This document shows, piece by piece, positions 35,062 to 46,429 of a DNA stretch of 64,000 nucleotides. Under the pieces are notes generated by a model. It had not been told where the DNA came from. It saw only the letters and a list, made by a program, of their open reading frames with translations, and ran no database searches. Within the stretch, counting starts at the first letter, position 1; each line of letters starts with the position of its first letter. This DNA comes from Adiantum capillus-veneris (lineage: Eukaryota; Streptophyta; Polypodiopsida; Polypodiales; Pteridaceae), in assembly GCA_014529385.2 (NCBI GenBank), contig CM043954.1:4527306-4591305 (forward strand), in the 5' to 3' direction. A program made the translations under genes and the position numbers.

Positions 35062-36056
35062 ATGACTTTACCCTCAACGAGCCTCCATAAAAAGTCTAAT
35101 GAAGCTTCTACATCAAGAGCCAAACCATCAACAATGCAATGGAAACCAAAGCACAAAGTTTCCATCACAAAAAAGCATCCAGAAGAAGCCAAAGAATGTC
35201 AACCAAGTGTTGGTATCCAAAGAGCACATCAAAGTCAAAGACCCAGTTTGGATACATAAAGCAAAAGTTCAATCACAACCACATAAAGTGACAGGGTGGG
35301 CATCAAACGAGTCAATCACTGCTCAGGGTTACTTCGAAGGAAACATTAATGTTTGGGCCAAAAAGCCTAAAGTAACAGCTTGGATGTACTCACCTCAAGA
35401 AAGAAGTGCTACAATGAGTGAGCCAAGCTATCAATGGAATACAAAAAACTCAGACAAGCAAAGAAAAACAACAAAAGGCAGACGAAAAGACCTTCCAAGC
35501 GGGCAACGCAAAAAGTATGGGTGCCTAAATCCGACCTTAGCGAAGCTACCCAACACAAACAGATGAATCAACGGATGATTCCAGTTAAGCTACTCAAAGC
35601 ACAAGGATTTTATGAAGGTAACACTCAAATATGGTTACCAAAAAGTGTAGCTCAATCTGGAACAACCAAGAGAAATCATGCAACACAAGCTTCTATCCAA
35701 AGGCAAGTAATGACAACCAAAAGCCAACAGAAGCCAATTGCAACCAAGACTGCTACAATCTACAGATGGGTACCTTGTCATCAACTACGAAGTCAGGGCT
35801 TTTACAACAAAAATCATCAGGTCTGGATACCAAATCCTAGTGTCCCTCAAATTATAGAAGAAGGTAAAATGCCAAAGACGGTCACACAAGGACCAAAAAC
35901 AAGATGGGTTCCAAAATTGCTCGTGGAAACTCAATCACAAAGAACCCACTCTCAGATTCAACCACTTATCATGCGAGATAAAGCAAAGGCTCCATCAGTC
36001 TCTACAACAGCTGACAAACTTGTTTCACAAAGCAGTGTGAACATACGACAAGCAAG
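35062..36056 (+). pseudogene. LTR-B C-terminal W-x-P-K repeat region
   Basis: Overlapping frames (35099-35566 and 35434-36056) encode a basic protein with repeated units of the form W[VIA]-x-[KH]-x3-L/I-x-[AS]QG[FY][YF]-x2-N-x-[QN][IV]W[VILA]-x[KN]. Examples are AQGFYEGNTQIWLPK, SQGFYNKNHQVWIP and AQGYFEGNINVWAKK. The frame is cut at 36056 by LTR-A and continues in the same phase from 41171 for about 25 codons to a TAG near 41250, which supports the nested insertion. The function is unknown. Basic composition and conserved aromatic residues could suit nucleic-acid binding. Confidence 0.65.
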
Positions 36057-36350
36057 TGTTAACCCTCACGGCTCACGGACACCCCATCACCTACGATGGA
36101 CGCGTATTATGTATTCGATAGAGTCAGGTACCGGGCTTGTCGGACCAATAGGGAAAGGTAGAGTGATCGCCGATGAGAGGCGCACTTTAACTTGGACATT
36201 CAAGGGATTAGTTGGTTAAGCATGGGCGCCCAAGTGTGAATGGGGTGAGCTCCTATAAAAGCCAACTAAACCTAATTTTTACTCATTCTCTCATTTGTGC
36301 AATTGAAGAGTGCTCTTGCTCCATCTCCATCTTCTTCTTCTTCACCTCCT

Positions 36351-36384
<34 letters not shown>

Positions 36385-36635
36385 GGAGAGTGTGTGTGCG
36401 ATCGAGCATTACGAAGGCACGACGGCGGCGAAGCGGTTTAGCGCGGCACGACTGCAGCTTCTTCTTCATCGCGGCGAGGAATCCACCACGAAGGCGAGCG
36501 TAGAGCGGTGAGTGACACACCCTTTGTTTTCTTGAGCTTGCTAGTTTAGGCTTGTTGTGTGCTTGGAGCCGTTTGTGGCTCGCATACGGTGTATTGGCAA
36601 GTCCCTTGCTTCGACAGTGCGGCAAGGAGCGCACA
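36057..36635 (+). repeat. LTR-A 5' LTR with TATA box
   Basis: Starts TGTTAACCC and ends GCGCACA. A TATAAA at 36254-36259 (in CTCCTATAAAAGCC) is a good core promoter. A (TG)n(AG)n run lies at about 36353-36395, which would be in the transcribed part. Confidence 0.9.
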
Positions 36636-36639
36636 TTTT

Positions 36640-36657
36640 TGGCGCCGTTGCCGGGGA
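36640..36657 (+). other. LTR-A primer-binding site (tRNA-Asp)
   Basis: TGGCGCCGTTGCCGGGGA is the exact complement of the 3' end of plant tRNA-Asp. It starts four bases after the LTR. Confidence 0.9.
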
Positions 36658-37696
36658 TATGCCCTACACTAAGCTCGGTTAGCACTTTACGCTTCCTTGT
36701 GGTGCAATTTCTATCATAGGAAAGGCAGGGAAGGAGTGTGTGGAAGGTTTCTGTTTTTTGCGTTTTCTGCAATTGCTGTCAAGTTTCAATTTCTGCTATT
36801 GTCTGCGTTTTTTCAATTTTCACAATTTCTGCATTTTCAAGTTCGGCGTTTTCAATTTCTGCAATTTTCTGCATTTCTGCGTTTTTTCAATTTCCGCAAT
36901 TTCTGCATTTTCAAGTTCGGCGTTTTCAATTTCTGCAATTTTCTGCATTTCTGCGTTTTTTTAATTTTCTGCAATTTCTGCGGTTTTTCTGCAATTCCTG
37001 CGTTTTTTTAATTTTCTGCAATTTCTGCATTTTCTGCATTTTTTTGTGCTTTTCTGTATTTTTTTCAATTTCTGTATTTTCTGCATCAACAAAAAAAATA
37101 AAATAAAAAAAAATTTGAAAAAAAAAAGTTTTTTGAGGAAAAAAAAAAATAATTTTGAAAAAAAAAGGAAAAAAAATTCGGAGATTAAATACGCGAGCGA
37201 GTGGGCGGCGAAATTTTTCGAAAATAAAAAACGTGACTCTTAAAACGGACGGGTTGGTTTGTATAAAAGATAGATCGGGATCGTTTTCCCAAGCCCAAGC
37301 CTAAGCCCAGGCCTCAGTCCTCAATCTTATGATATATACTAGACTCACTTTTATATATATACCCTACTCCCTCAAGAGAGAATGAGAGCATGTGGGACAA
37401 GTCCTCCACTCTCCTCCTTTCTCTTCCCACTTGCACCCTTAGACTTTTTAGTTTGGGCCTAGTTCCCTACTGGAAATTGACAGTTTTAGGGATTCCGAGG
37501 GCATAGAGTGACCAAACGGAGGGCTGTAAAGCACGGCACGACCCTCTGACCGATACGCTCGTTTCGAGCTATCACACGGCCCATTCCACCACACGCTCTA
37601 AAAAATCTAGCAAAAAAACAAACAAAAAACACGCTAAAAACTAGTCACAAGGCCTCCTAGAGGAGCTTTTTTGACACCTTAGGGTATCAAAAGCAC
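36658..37696 (+). other. LTR-A leader with T/C-rich tandem repeats
   Basis: From about 36760 to 37090 the phrases TTTCTGCAATT, TTTCTGCATTT and CTGCGTTTTTTCAATTT repeat many times. A ~70-bp unit containing AAGTTCGGCGTTTTCAATTT is duplicated at about 36837 and 36910. An A-rich stretch with many AAAAAAA runs follows (37087-37180). Phe-rich frames across it are repeat artefacts. Confidence 0.7.
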
Positions 37697-39220
37697 ATGC
37701 ACTTACGCTCTGGGCGAGTGCTAGAACACGAGCATATTGAGAGTGCCTCTGTTCATACGGACACCCATTACCCATCCACGATAGGATCTAGACCCTCAGC
37801 GGGGACACAAGGTAGCACCACCCAAGACCCTAAAATAGCCGCTAGTGATTCCTCCTCCGACTCAGAAATCATGGAAGCATACCCTACCCAAAACACTGAG
37901 AGAGAAGGCCATGCACCTCCCGAAGCTCCACAGCCTAGTACTAGTATGTTTAGCCGTTTCATGGAAACATTAGGTAGAGCTACTCGCTCGGAACCTGATG
38001 CAAATGAAGCACACGAAGAGGATGGGTTGGACTCTGACACACCTCTACGATACCCCATTGAGTTAAATAGTGCCTATGGAAAAGTGCTATATAACGCCTT
38101 ATTGGACACGGGTGCTAAATACAATCTGCTATCCTATGGGGTGTGGTGTCAGTTAGGGAAGCCACCTCTATCTGAGAGTATTATCCAAGTCAAGGGTGTC
38201 AACAAGAAAAAAACTGCGGTTTTTGGAATCTGGCACACTTCTGTCAGTTATGACAATGGGGTGGTAGCTCAAGACTTTTTGGTCATGCCTACTGGAACTA
38301 TGGAGGGTAATATAAACCTAGGCCGCACGTGGATGATAGCCACCAAATGCACTATTGATTGGGGGACTGGGGGTGTTACAACGCAAAAACCAACTCTTAG
38401 CCCTACCACTCAAGCCATAGTCCCTCAGATATTGCCCAAGGAAATAAAACCCAAGACATTGCATGTCCAGGAGGTTGAACCATACGTCCCCATAGCCCAA
38501 CTCTCTAGAGCTTCAACTGATGTAGTTGAAAGAAAGCTTGAGACACACAAGAACCATCCTAATATAACAGAGAAAACATACAAGTGGGTCCCTAAAACCT
38601 CTGTAGTGAGCATGGTTGATGCAAAAAAACGGAAACCTAGTAAGAACCGTACCACTCACTCCAAGAAAAGTAAGAAAATGTTGCGATGGATCCCTAAACG
38701 ACTATTGGAAGCCCAAGGCTACTATCAAGGAAATGATCAAATCTGGGTGCCAAAACGTACATTGTGCTCTTACCTATCACCTGGCTCATGTAAACCCAAT
38801 CCTGTGGCTCCAAAACAAATTGAAAATCGCGGAAAGGAAAAAATCATGAAATGTTACACACCTATTCTAGAGCTAGTTTGGGTACCAAAGAAAGAACGAT
38901 TTGTTCCACCTAGCTCAGGAAGGGGGGAGTCCCATGAAGCTTCTAGCTCCTCATGTAATACATCCATAGAGGTAAAAGATTCTACACCGCCTCCATCTAT
39001 AGTAGTGGACCTCCATGAAGCTACAAAAGAATCCACACCTCCCAGTGTTCAAGAATCACCTAATGAACCACTTCAAGTTCAATCCTGGGAGAGTACCTTA
39101 CCACCGTTGCAGCTTGACAAGGCACCTGGGGTAATAGAAAACTACTGGCAAAAATACTCACCTATTACCAACTGGAACAATTGGTTTCAAAGGGTGACAA
39201 GCTCATTTCAAACGGTATGA
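37697..39220 (+). CDS. LTR-A protein: protease-like domain plus W-x-P-K repeats
   Basis: 507 residues, uninterrupted, starting MHLRSGRVLEHEH and ending at TGA 39218-39220. Residues ~1-120 are acidic and Ser/Thr-rich and resemble the N-terminal frame of LTR-C at 55699-55457 (shared RATRSE). A retropepsin-like domain has ALLDTGAKYNLLSYGVW with Asp at residue 137, and a closing NLGRTWM near 215. The C-terminal half has YKWVPK, RWIPKRLLEAQGYYQGND with QIWVPKR, and LVWVPKK. The gag core and zinc knuckles found in LTR-C and LTR-B are missing, apparently deleted in frame between the N-terminal segment and this protease. It is the longest intact frame among the retroelements here. Confidence 0.75.
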   Translation: MHLRSGRVLEHEHIESASVHTDTHYPSTIGSRPSAGTQGSTTQDPKIAASDSSSDSEIMEAYPTQNTEREGHAPPEAPQPSTSMFSRFMETLGRATRSEPDANEAHEEDGLDSDTPLRYPIELNSAYGKVLYNALLDTGAKYNLLSYGVWCQLGKPPLSESIIQVKGVNKKKTAVFGIWHTSVSYDNGVVAQDFLVMPTGTMEGNINLGRTWMIATKCTIDWGTGGVTTQKPTLSPTTQAIVPQILPKEIKPKTLHVQEVEPYVPIAQLSRASTDVVERKLETHKNHPNITEKTYKWVPKTSVVSMVDAKKRKPSKNRTTHSKKSKKMLRWIPKRLLEAQGYYQGNDQIWVPKRTLCSYLSPGSCKPNPVAPKQIENRGKEKIMKCYTPILELVWVPKKERFVPPSSGRGESHEASSSSCNTSIEVKDSTPPPSIVVDLHEATKESTPPSVQESPNEPLQVQSWESTLPPLQLDKAPGVIENYWQKYSPITNWNNWFQRVTSSFQTV

Positions 39221-39227
39221 TCTACCC

Positions 39228-40658
39228 AAGGAAGGGGGGAGTGTTTGCTGACAGTCATCATTCATTTGTTTCCCTCTCAACCTTTTTCCCTGACCTCTCA
39301 ATTCCAATCTTAGGGATGTACATATAAAGCTTTATACTCACAAAAAGAAAAAAGAAAAAAAAGAGCAAGAGCAATTAGCAAACGAGTATGCACATTAAAG
39401 TCAAAACATTGACTTAGACCTACACATGTCACATTTGGTACAGTGAACCAGAAACCTATGCCATGAAACACCTTTGATCCTCATCACTTGAGTGATGGAG
39501 GGTAGGTAAGATTAGTACGATAGGAGTGTTTCTGTTTTAGAGTTGAGTGATTAGCAAAGATCTCTTTTCCCACTAATGTGCCTCCTGGAGGTATTCCTTT
39601 TGTTTCCTAGTGTGTACAGGAGCGTGTTGCTATTGATAGGATTTGGATCTTCATGGAACCTTCAAATCAAGCGCGACCATCAACACAAACAGGTGTTTCT
39701 TGTCCATTAGCATTGCCCTTATCTTTTGTGCATGCATGTTTGTCTGCTTTGATTGTGATTGGTAGCATAATATTTAGCGCATTGGCTTAGTATCCAACAT
39801 TTAATTCAATGTAGTGTTTTGTCATAATCACTTGTCTAGGTTTAAAAATCAAGCAGTCCGACTAAGCTAGTTTGACCAAGCTAGGTATTAGAAATCTTCT
39901 CTTAATACCATGGGGAATGCCTTCCTAATAAACAATGGTTACTTAGGTTCTTAATCCGATTTAGGCAGCATTGTATGAAATGTACTAGGGCTTTCTAGTG
40001 GGCTTAACCCTATTGACCTTTAGCGTAAGTATTATAAAGGGAGTTTACTAATGTGATGAGCCTGGGGAGTGTAACAATGTTATATGACCCCCCAAAGTTA
40101 CAAAATTAAAATGTTGAAAATGAACAAACAAAAAATCAAAGTGCCACAATGTAAAATTTTAAGCTGGAAGAGAAATCCTGGCTTGATTTGGTACTTCACT
40201 CACATGTATTGCCTATGGTACTAGAGCCCTAGAGGTTCCCAGCATGGGCGCTTTTCCTTGAAAAGCAAAAAACCCAAGGCATACAAAATAAGCACACACA
40301 TCAAAATTGAATCAGTGTGAAAAGACCTTGGGGGGTCAAAGAAAAAGTAATCAGTCAGGCGATGATTTCATGAGAAATTCCTTTTATGGTAGCTTAACTA
40401 CAAGGTTTTCTAGATATAGCCTCTAGTCAGCCCTCGAACATGAATACTTGGCTCTCACGATTAAACAACTTAATTGACCACAGAAAATTAAGAAGCTTAC
40501 CCATGGTATTAATATTCGATCTCTAGTGCTTTTCGACCGTCAAATTAGCGACCCCAGACTTGTTTAATTTTTTACCTTTACATCTGTTTATGCATTTGAT
40601 TACATTGAAATTTAATGTTCATTGCTAACAAATTGTTTGAAATTATTTTACCAATCAA
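39228..40658 (+). other. LTR-A 3' non-coding segment with internal purine tract
   Basis: A polypurine-like GGAAGGGGGGAG lies at about 39230-39243, just after the stop codon, followed by TGTTTGCTGACAG. The ~1.4 kb that follows has no reading frame yet closely matches the reverse strand of LTR-C at about 49240-50560, including CAAAGTGCCACAATGTAAAA and GACCCCCCAAAGT-type phrases. It ends abruptly at 40658 where the 3' LTR begins without its own start. Confidence 0.7.
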
Positions 40659-41165
40659 TACCGGGCTTGTCGGACCAATAGGGAAAGGTAGAGTGATCGC
40701 CGATGAGAGGCGCACTTTAACTTGGACATTCAAGGGATTAGTTGGTTAAGCATGGGCGCCCAAGTGTGAATGGGGTGAGCTCCTATAAAAGCCAACTAAA
40801 CCTAATTTTTACTCATTCTCTCATTTGTGCAATTGAAGAGTGCTCTTGCTCCATCTCCATCTTCTTCTTCTTCACCCCCTTGTGTGTGTGTGTGTGAGAG
40901 AGAGAAAGAGAGAGGGAGAGTGTGTGTGCGATCGAGCATTACGAAGGCACGACGGCGGCGAAGCGGTTGAGCACGGCACGACTGCAGCTTCTTCTTCATC
41001 GCGGCGAGGAATCCACCACGAAGGCGAGCGTAGAGCGGTGAATGACACACCCTTTGTTTTCTTGAGCTTGCTAGTTTAGGCTTGTTGTGTGCTTGGAGCC
41101 GTTTGTGGCTCGCATACGGTGTATTGGCAAGTCCCTTGCTTCGACAGTGCGGCAAGGAGCGCACA
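40659..41165 (+). repeat. LTR-A 3' LTR, 5'-truncated
   Basis: Begins at TACCGGGCTTGTCGG, equivalent to 36129 in the 5' LTR. The first ~72 bp and the adjacent polypurine tract are deleted. The remainder is about 99% identical to the 5' LTR. Confidence 0.9.
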
Positions 41166-41170
41166 GCAAG

Positions 41171-42530
41171 TCAAGAGGAGACAACATATGCCAACCTACT
41201 AGACAAAATGGTGGCATCCAAAGATCAAAACAAGGGAAGAGGCCTAAATTTCTAGAGCTTATGGAATTGAGTTTCTGGCCTTGAACAGGCAAGTCCAAGT
41301 CACCATTAAAAATGCATGACATAAAAGTCAGAGTCGGGCAGCTAAACCACTAAATGAGTGAGGCATTAGTCCCTAACCTTCATGTAATATTCTCTATGGT
41401 CTAAGTGTCTTAGTTATTCCAAGTACTGCTCAAGCTGAAAGAGTTGAGCATAGTTATGTTGTGTCGCTCATGCTGGTATAGGTGAGCATAAGAGTCAAAG
41501 TCAGTGCATTATAGTGGTAAGTGAAGGAAGAAGTCCAAAAGACACGCACTCAACACAGTGAGGTATGAGTGGAGAAGCTTCTACATAAAAACCTTCTTGA
41601 AAATGTGGAAGCTATTGAGACGTCTTTGATGTTGCATGTGATACATTTGTTCCTTTAAGCAGCCATCAACTCCATCTCTTACACTGCATGCTTTTTTTCG
41701 ACAAATCTCTCATGAGCATATAGAGTGTCCCATAATTGGCACTTGCATTAGACACTCTTCCTTTGTTTCTCCCAAGCACTCACCTTGCATGACATGTACT
41801 TCAAGTCCAAATGCTCAACTACAATAAGAGCGTATACCAAAGGTACTTTTTTCCCACCAGGTTTTTTTCCTTTGGTCATCCAGGTTTTAGACCCTAATCT
41901 AGAATCACATCATCTTCTTGTATATATTCCTTCTACATTAGGAACAATAAAGAAATGTTTACCCAAATCAATTGACAACGACTTGGAGCAAAAATTGCAG
42001 GTCTCCATATGCTTATCAAGAGAATATTTTATCTCCTCCACGGTCTACAACAATGCTCCATCAAAAAATGCCAAGTCAAAGACTGGCCTACAACGACAAG
42101 CAATGAAAAATTTAGCAAGCGAGCTATCCACAACAATCAAAAGTAGCTCACAAAGTGCTTCAACATTGGTGACCTATTGTAGCCAACTCAAATTGCAGTG
42201 GACCTTGAAAGCAAGTCCATCATAAAGTCCACGCCCCAAAGAGGATCAGTTCTACAAGCTCAGACACATCAACATCCACCTTTACAACGGCTAAGATTGG
42301 CAACAAAGAGACAAATATATAACAAGAAGAAAAGGTGCCTCAAAAATCAAAGATCAAATCACATATCAACAACATCACATATATGAATCACTCAAGGAAG
42401 GGGGGAGCGTCATCAACAACAAAGAACTTCCCAAGATGAAGTCCAACATTGTAGGCAAAGCTGAAGACAACCTTATGACAAGACTGCTCAAGGTCGTGTT
42501 AAGGGATGACACGAATTAGGAAGGGGAGAA
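41171..42530 (+). pseudogene. LTR-B 3' coding remnant and polypurine tracts
   Basis: Continues LTR-B after the nested element. A ~146-residue frame at 41785-42225 matches nothing I recognise. A purine tract AAGGAAGGGGGGAG lies near 42394-42407, and AGGAAGGGGAGAA (42518-42530) directly precedes the 3' LTR. The first resembles the internal tract of LTR-A and LTR-C, so all three elements have two such tracts. Confidence 0.55.
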
Positions 42531-43449
42531 TGTTTGAGGACAAACCGAATGCGTGCGGGTGCCCACCTGGCCGGACACGTAGCCGAACACCTCATTTGTA
42601 CTCTATTAATTTTCCTAGCTACTGTAGTAATACTCTCTGTAATCTTCATTCTAGAGTAGTGCGCCAATTTCCTGAGTTGTAATGCTGTCATGACATTTGT
42701 AAAAGTCCATGTGAGTCGGTCACTAGCCATTTAGAATGTCCTAGGTATAAATTTCAATAACCTTAATGTGAAAGAAGGCTTATCTTTAGAAGAAGAAGGA
42801 GGTGTGAAAACGTACGCTCAAGCTACGAGCTGTTCCAACTTATAATCATCGCAGTTAATGAATGGGTAATCATTTTTCAATTCCGAAACTTGCATTGTGT
42901 TCCTCTTTCTTTGCTCTTTCATTCTAGTGTAAGCATTTTTAGTTTTGTTGTGATTTACGGCTAGGTGTTAGTGAGCCTTAATTGAAAATTTTAATGCTTA
43001 AATCACAGTTTTTAGTCATTTTGACCATAGGAGAGTGTTCCTAAACCATAGGGCGACCTTTTTGGCATGTTCTGTGTTGCAATTTTCAAGACCTTTTTCA
43101 TGATGGATCGTGATTTTGGTACCTTGTCGGATTGCAACTAGACTTGCTAGGATAGTGCCTCTATGTGTCCTAGACCTCCTCCTAAAGTTTTGTTGCATTT
43201 CGAGTCCATTCGAGTGCCAAAATGGTGTGATGACCTAGAGTTGTGAGAAAGGACATAGGCAAATTTCCCTGATCATTGCGTGTTGGTTTGCTTGTAGAGT
43301 TGGCGTGTTTGCTTGTTAAGGTTCACTTCATGAGATTGGCGATCTTATAGAGTCTCCGTGCCCCATCCAAGTCACTTTCCGTGAGTATTGACATTATGTT
43401 AGTGCCTGAAAGCTATGCTGCAGACATCCGTCGTGGCGACTGGCTAACA
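42531..43449 (+). repeat. LTR-B 3' LTR
   Basis: 919 bp partner of 27118-28035. It keeps the motif ATGGATCGTGATTTTGGTAC near 43100. Confidence 0.85.
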
Positions 43450-43557
43450 CAACTTAATTAAAAACGTTTTTGTCACACTTTATAAATACCATGTGTGTCA
43501 TGGTAAGAGTGAGCGAGACCCGTCAAAGGCGGGTCGCGTGAGCTAGTGACATTAAAA

Positions 43558-43591
<34 letters not shown>

Positions 43592-44512
43592 AACCAACTT
43601 TCATGTAAGGCTTGTTGTTTATGGCATGTTTGAATGTAGCTATCACATTAGTCTATTCAAGAATGTAAGTTCCATATAATTTTTTAGCTGGGGTAATTTA
43701 TAACACGTACCTTGAGAGTGATAGTAGTCTAGTAGCACGAAAAATGAATCTTTTTTAAGTGTCAAATGCCAATAACCATGGAGAGGTCATTTTCAAGGGC
43801 TTTGGAGCCCAACATTCAATGTCAAGAAGCTTTGGTTGTTTTGATCAGATGCAAATCAGGGGCTTCTCTCTAATGCTAGGGTCACCCGTATGCAAGAACT
43901 TGAGGTGGGCAAAGTCATATATGATGTGTTGAAAAAAGACATGTGCCTGGCAATTCTTTGGTCAACATGTATGTGATTTGTGATGTGATTTTGAAGGCAC
44001 AAAAATCAAAGAAATCTATACTATATATAATGGAACTTAAAAGTTTTAAGGAAGGAGAGACCCTCCATGTGTCACACTCTACTTCATTTGAAAGAGAACC
44101 TTAAGAATGTTAAGAAGCATTCCATTTGAAGTGAAAAACTGAAGGGTAAGTACTAAGATGGTAGAACATGAAAAGATCCTAGCAATGTAAAGTCAAAAGT
44201 TTAGTACTTTATTTATGCTTATGATATTTGTAGTCTTAAGACCATGGAGTTTCAATGGAGCCCTCAAATCTGAATAGTGACCACTCACTACTTTTGTATT
44301 TGAAAGCCATTTGAAGAGTGGATTTACTTTGCATTTTGAAATTTGTAAAGAACTTCCCTCTATGTGTCGGCCAATAAAACTCTGTTTTCAGATCTGCATG
44401 GACCTTCCATGTCGTAAGCGATCTTTCACCTTGGTGTTTGAAGCTCAACAATTGTACACACATGCTCGTGTTTTGTCTTTATATGTACGTGCATGCACAC
44501 ATACGCATGTGG

Positions 44513-44576
<64 letters not shown>

Positions 44577-44783
44577 CACTGCCTTTGTGTGTGTATGAGA
44601 GACAAAGTTGATGTGCCATTCGGTGAGATGTTGGAGTGTTGTACGAAGGCCTTCCACATTTTCATTGCATTAATGAAGTTTAGGGAGTTCGACAATTCAA
44701 CAATGGGAGTAGCAATTTGGTGTGGATGTCCTACACGTGTTGTGTATGTATGCATGTGAGACACACACACACACACTCACTCA

Positions 44784-44822
<39 letters not shown>

Positions 44823-44903
44823 CGCGACTCTGTTGATTTCAAGATTTTGTGTGTGAGTGAGAGTAGTGAAAAATAGAGAATGGTCCATTCGATTTATCAT
44901 TTA

Positions 44904-44976
<73 letters not shown>

Positions 44977-45047
44977 ATGTGTGAGTACGAGAGAGCACCA
45001 TTCACTACAGCCTTTGTGAGTGAGTGTGTGTGTATATGCATCTGTAT

Positions 45048-45116
<69 letters not shown>
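43450..45116. repeat. Microsatellite-rich non-coding block
   Basis: No gene. (CT)n at about 43557-43590, (GT)n(GA)n at 44511-44574, (CA)n with CTCA variants at 44761-44819, (GT)n(GA)n at 44907-44974 and again at 45024-45115. The three GT-to-GA compound runs have the same order, which hints at repeated copies of one source sequence. Confidence 0.8.
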
Positions 45117-45117
<1 letters not shown>

Positions 45118-46429
45118 TGTGAGGCTCAAACCAACACGAGAGACATGGGAGGGAGAATAAGCATTGGTCTTACAATTAGCAATCGAGCAAAGCGGAAATC
45201 AATGGAATTCGCAATCAAGAATCAAATCGACATCGATATTTACGAAATTGAGAATCGACAAAATCAAGAATTGATGTAATTGGGAAAGTTTGAACTAACG
45301 AATCCAAGGTAGAAGCCATACAAGACCAAAGGAGGAGTGGACCTCAACAGACAACAACGGTAAACGATGGGAGGAAACTATGGCAACTTTCGGCTATTTT
45401 TGAAGGTTTTAATGCTAGATTTCTTTGCGCTTTGTAGGTTTCCTCACCTTTGGGTTGACTTGGAATTAGTAGGTGGGATTGCACCAAACCTTAGTTTTTT
45501 TTAGCGCTTAAAGGCAAATTAAATTTTTTGAGACAAATCTCAAAATTTCGTAAGGGGGGTTACACTAAATAGAGTTGAAGGATAGTGCTCTCTCCAAAAA
45601 CTTGCAAAACTCAAGTACGATAAATTTTAGCTGCAACTTTATTGTATTTGAAGGCTTTTACACTCAATTTTTCTATACTTTATAGTTTTCTGACATTCAA
45701 ATCTAGAATAGATGGGATTATACTAAACCCATGATTTTTTTAGCATTTGGCTATGCTATGCTTTTTCCCAAAAAATTTAGAGGTGAATCTACTATATTTG
45801 AAGATTTTTGCATTAAACTTTTGTACACTTTGTAAATTCTCTAAATTTTAAATTATGTTCTTTGAACTTTAAATTTGGAGGTATTAGGACAGTCACTTTA
45901 AAATTTAAGGTTGTGATGCTAAGTTGCTATTCTTTTTTCAAATAGACAAATTGTTATTTTTTTTGCACCCAATGGCTCTTTGGAGTATGGGGATGTTGTG
46001 CTTTTTATTTTTTTCATTCATTGCAACTCAATATGATGAGTGAGTGCTGTTAAAAATAATTTTTTTAAAAAATTAGAGGTAAATCTCAAAATTTGTGGGT
46101 GGGATTATACTAAACCTAGGTTTTTAAATCCAATTGTTGAGAGTGTCCTAACCTTCAAATTAAATCTTACAAGTGTATGGGCTATCTTATGGATACACAC
46201 ACACAAACCCCAATCCACTCTCTTTCTTTTGTTGCCTTGGTCTCCAATTGCTAGTCCCCCTTTGAGCCATTTCCTTATGTCACATAGCAGGGGCCTTCAA
46301 AGGTGCATTAGATATAGTTGACAAAATTTATAGGTGGGGTTACACTAAACCTAGGTTTTTCTTGAGCACTTGGGTACACAATAGTTTTTTGCTATTATTC
46401 AATAGTCCATCATCTATATTGTTTATAAT
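45117..46429. other. AT-rich non-coding block with a recurring phrase
   Basis: The phrase G[GA]TT[AG][TC]ACTAAACC[TC]A, usually followed by a T-run, recurs near 45475, 45715, 46105 and 46335, with a weaker copy at 45560. No coding frame was found. It may be an old tandem or dispersed repeat. Confidence 0.4.

Larger units (their letters stand above)
36057..41165 (+). mobile_element. LTR-A: nested gag-protease LTR retrotransposon
   Basis: 5109 bp with 5-bp target duplications GCAAG (36052-36056 and 41166-41170). The 5' LTR is 579 bp and the 3' LTR is only 507 bp because its first ~72 bp are missing. Over the shared 507 bp I count about five substitutions and no indel, so the insertion is young. 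The primer site is an exact tRNA-Asp match. A single long frame is present, with no RT or integrase. LTR-C is a close relative in the opposite orientation. Confidence 0.9.
27118..43449 (+). mobile_element. LTR-B: gag-protease LTR retrotransposon without pol
   Basis: 16.3 kb including a nested 5.1-kb element. It has 918/919 bp LTRs starting TGTTTGAGGACAAA and ending GCTAACA, a tRNA-Asp-type primer site, a very long leader with a palindrome array, a broken gag, one clear and one degenerate protease domain, a repeat-rich C-terminal frame, and a polypurine tract. No RT, RNase H or integrase motif is present in the ~11 kb of its own sequence, so it depends on enzymes in trans. The flanks CCTGT and CAACT do not match, so no target duplication is seen. 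The LTRs have diverged visibly, so this is an old insertion. Confidence 0.8.

Noticed and set aside
36697-37106. Phe-rich overlapping open frames
   Set aside because: Translation of the T/C-rich tandem repeat in the LTR-A leader. Three frames are open at once, as expected from the repeat.
41785-42225. Independent host gene in the LTR-B tail
   Set aside because: It lies inside LTR-B between the repeat protein and the polypurine tract and has no recognised domain, so it is treated as element sequence.
44311-45279. Open frames rich in Arg-Glu or Ser-Leu
   Set aside because: Dinucleotide microsatellites. No conserved motif outside the repeats.
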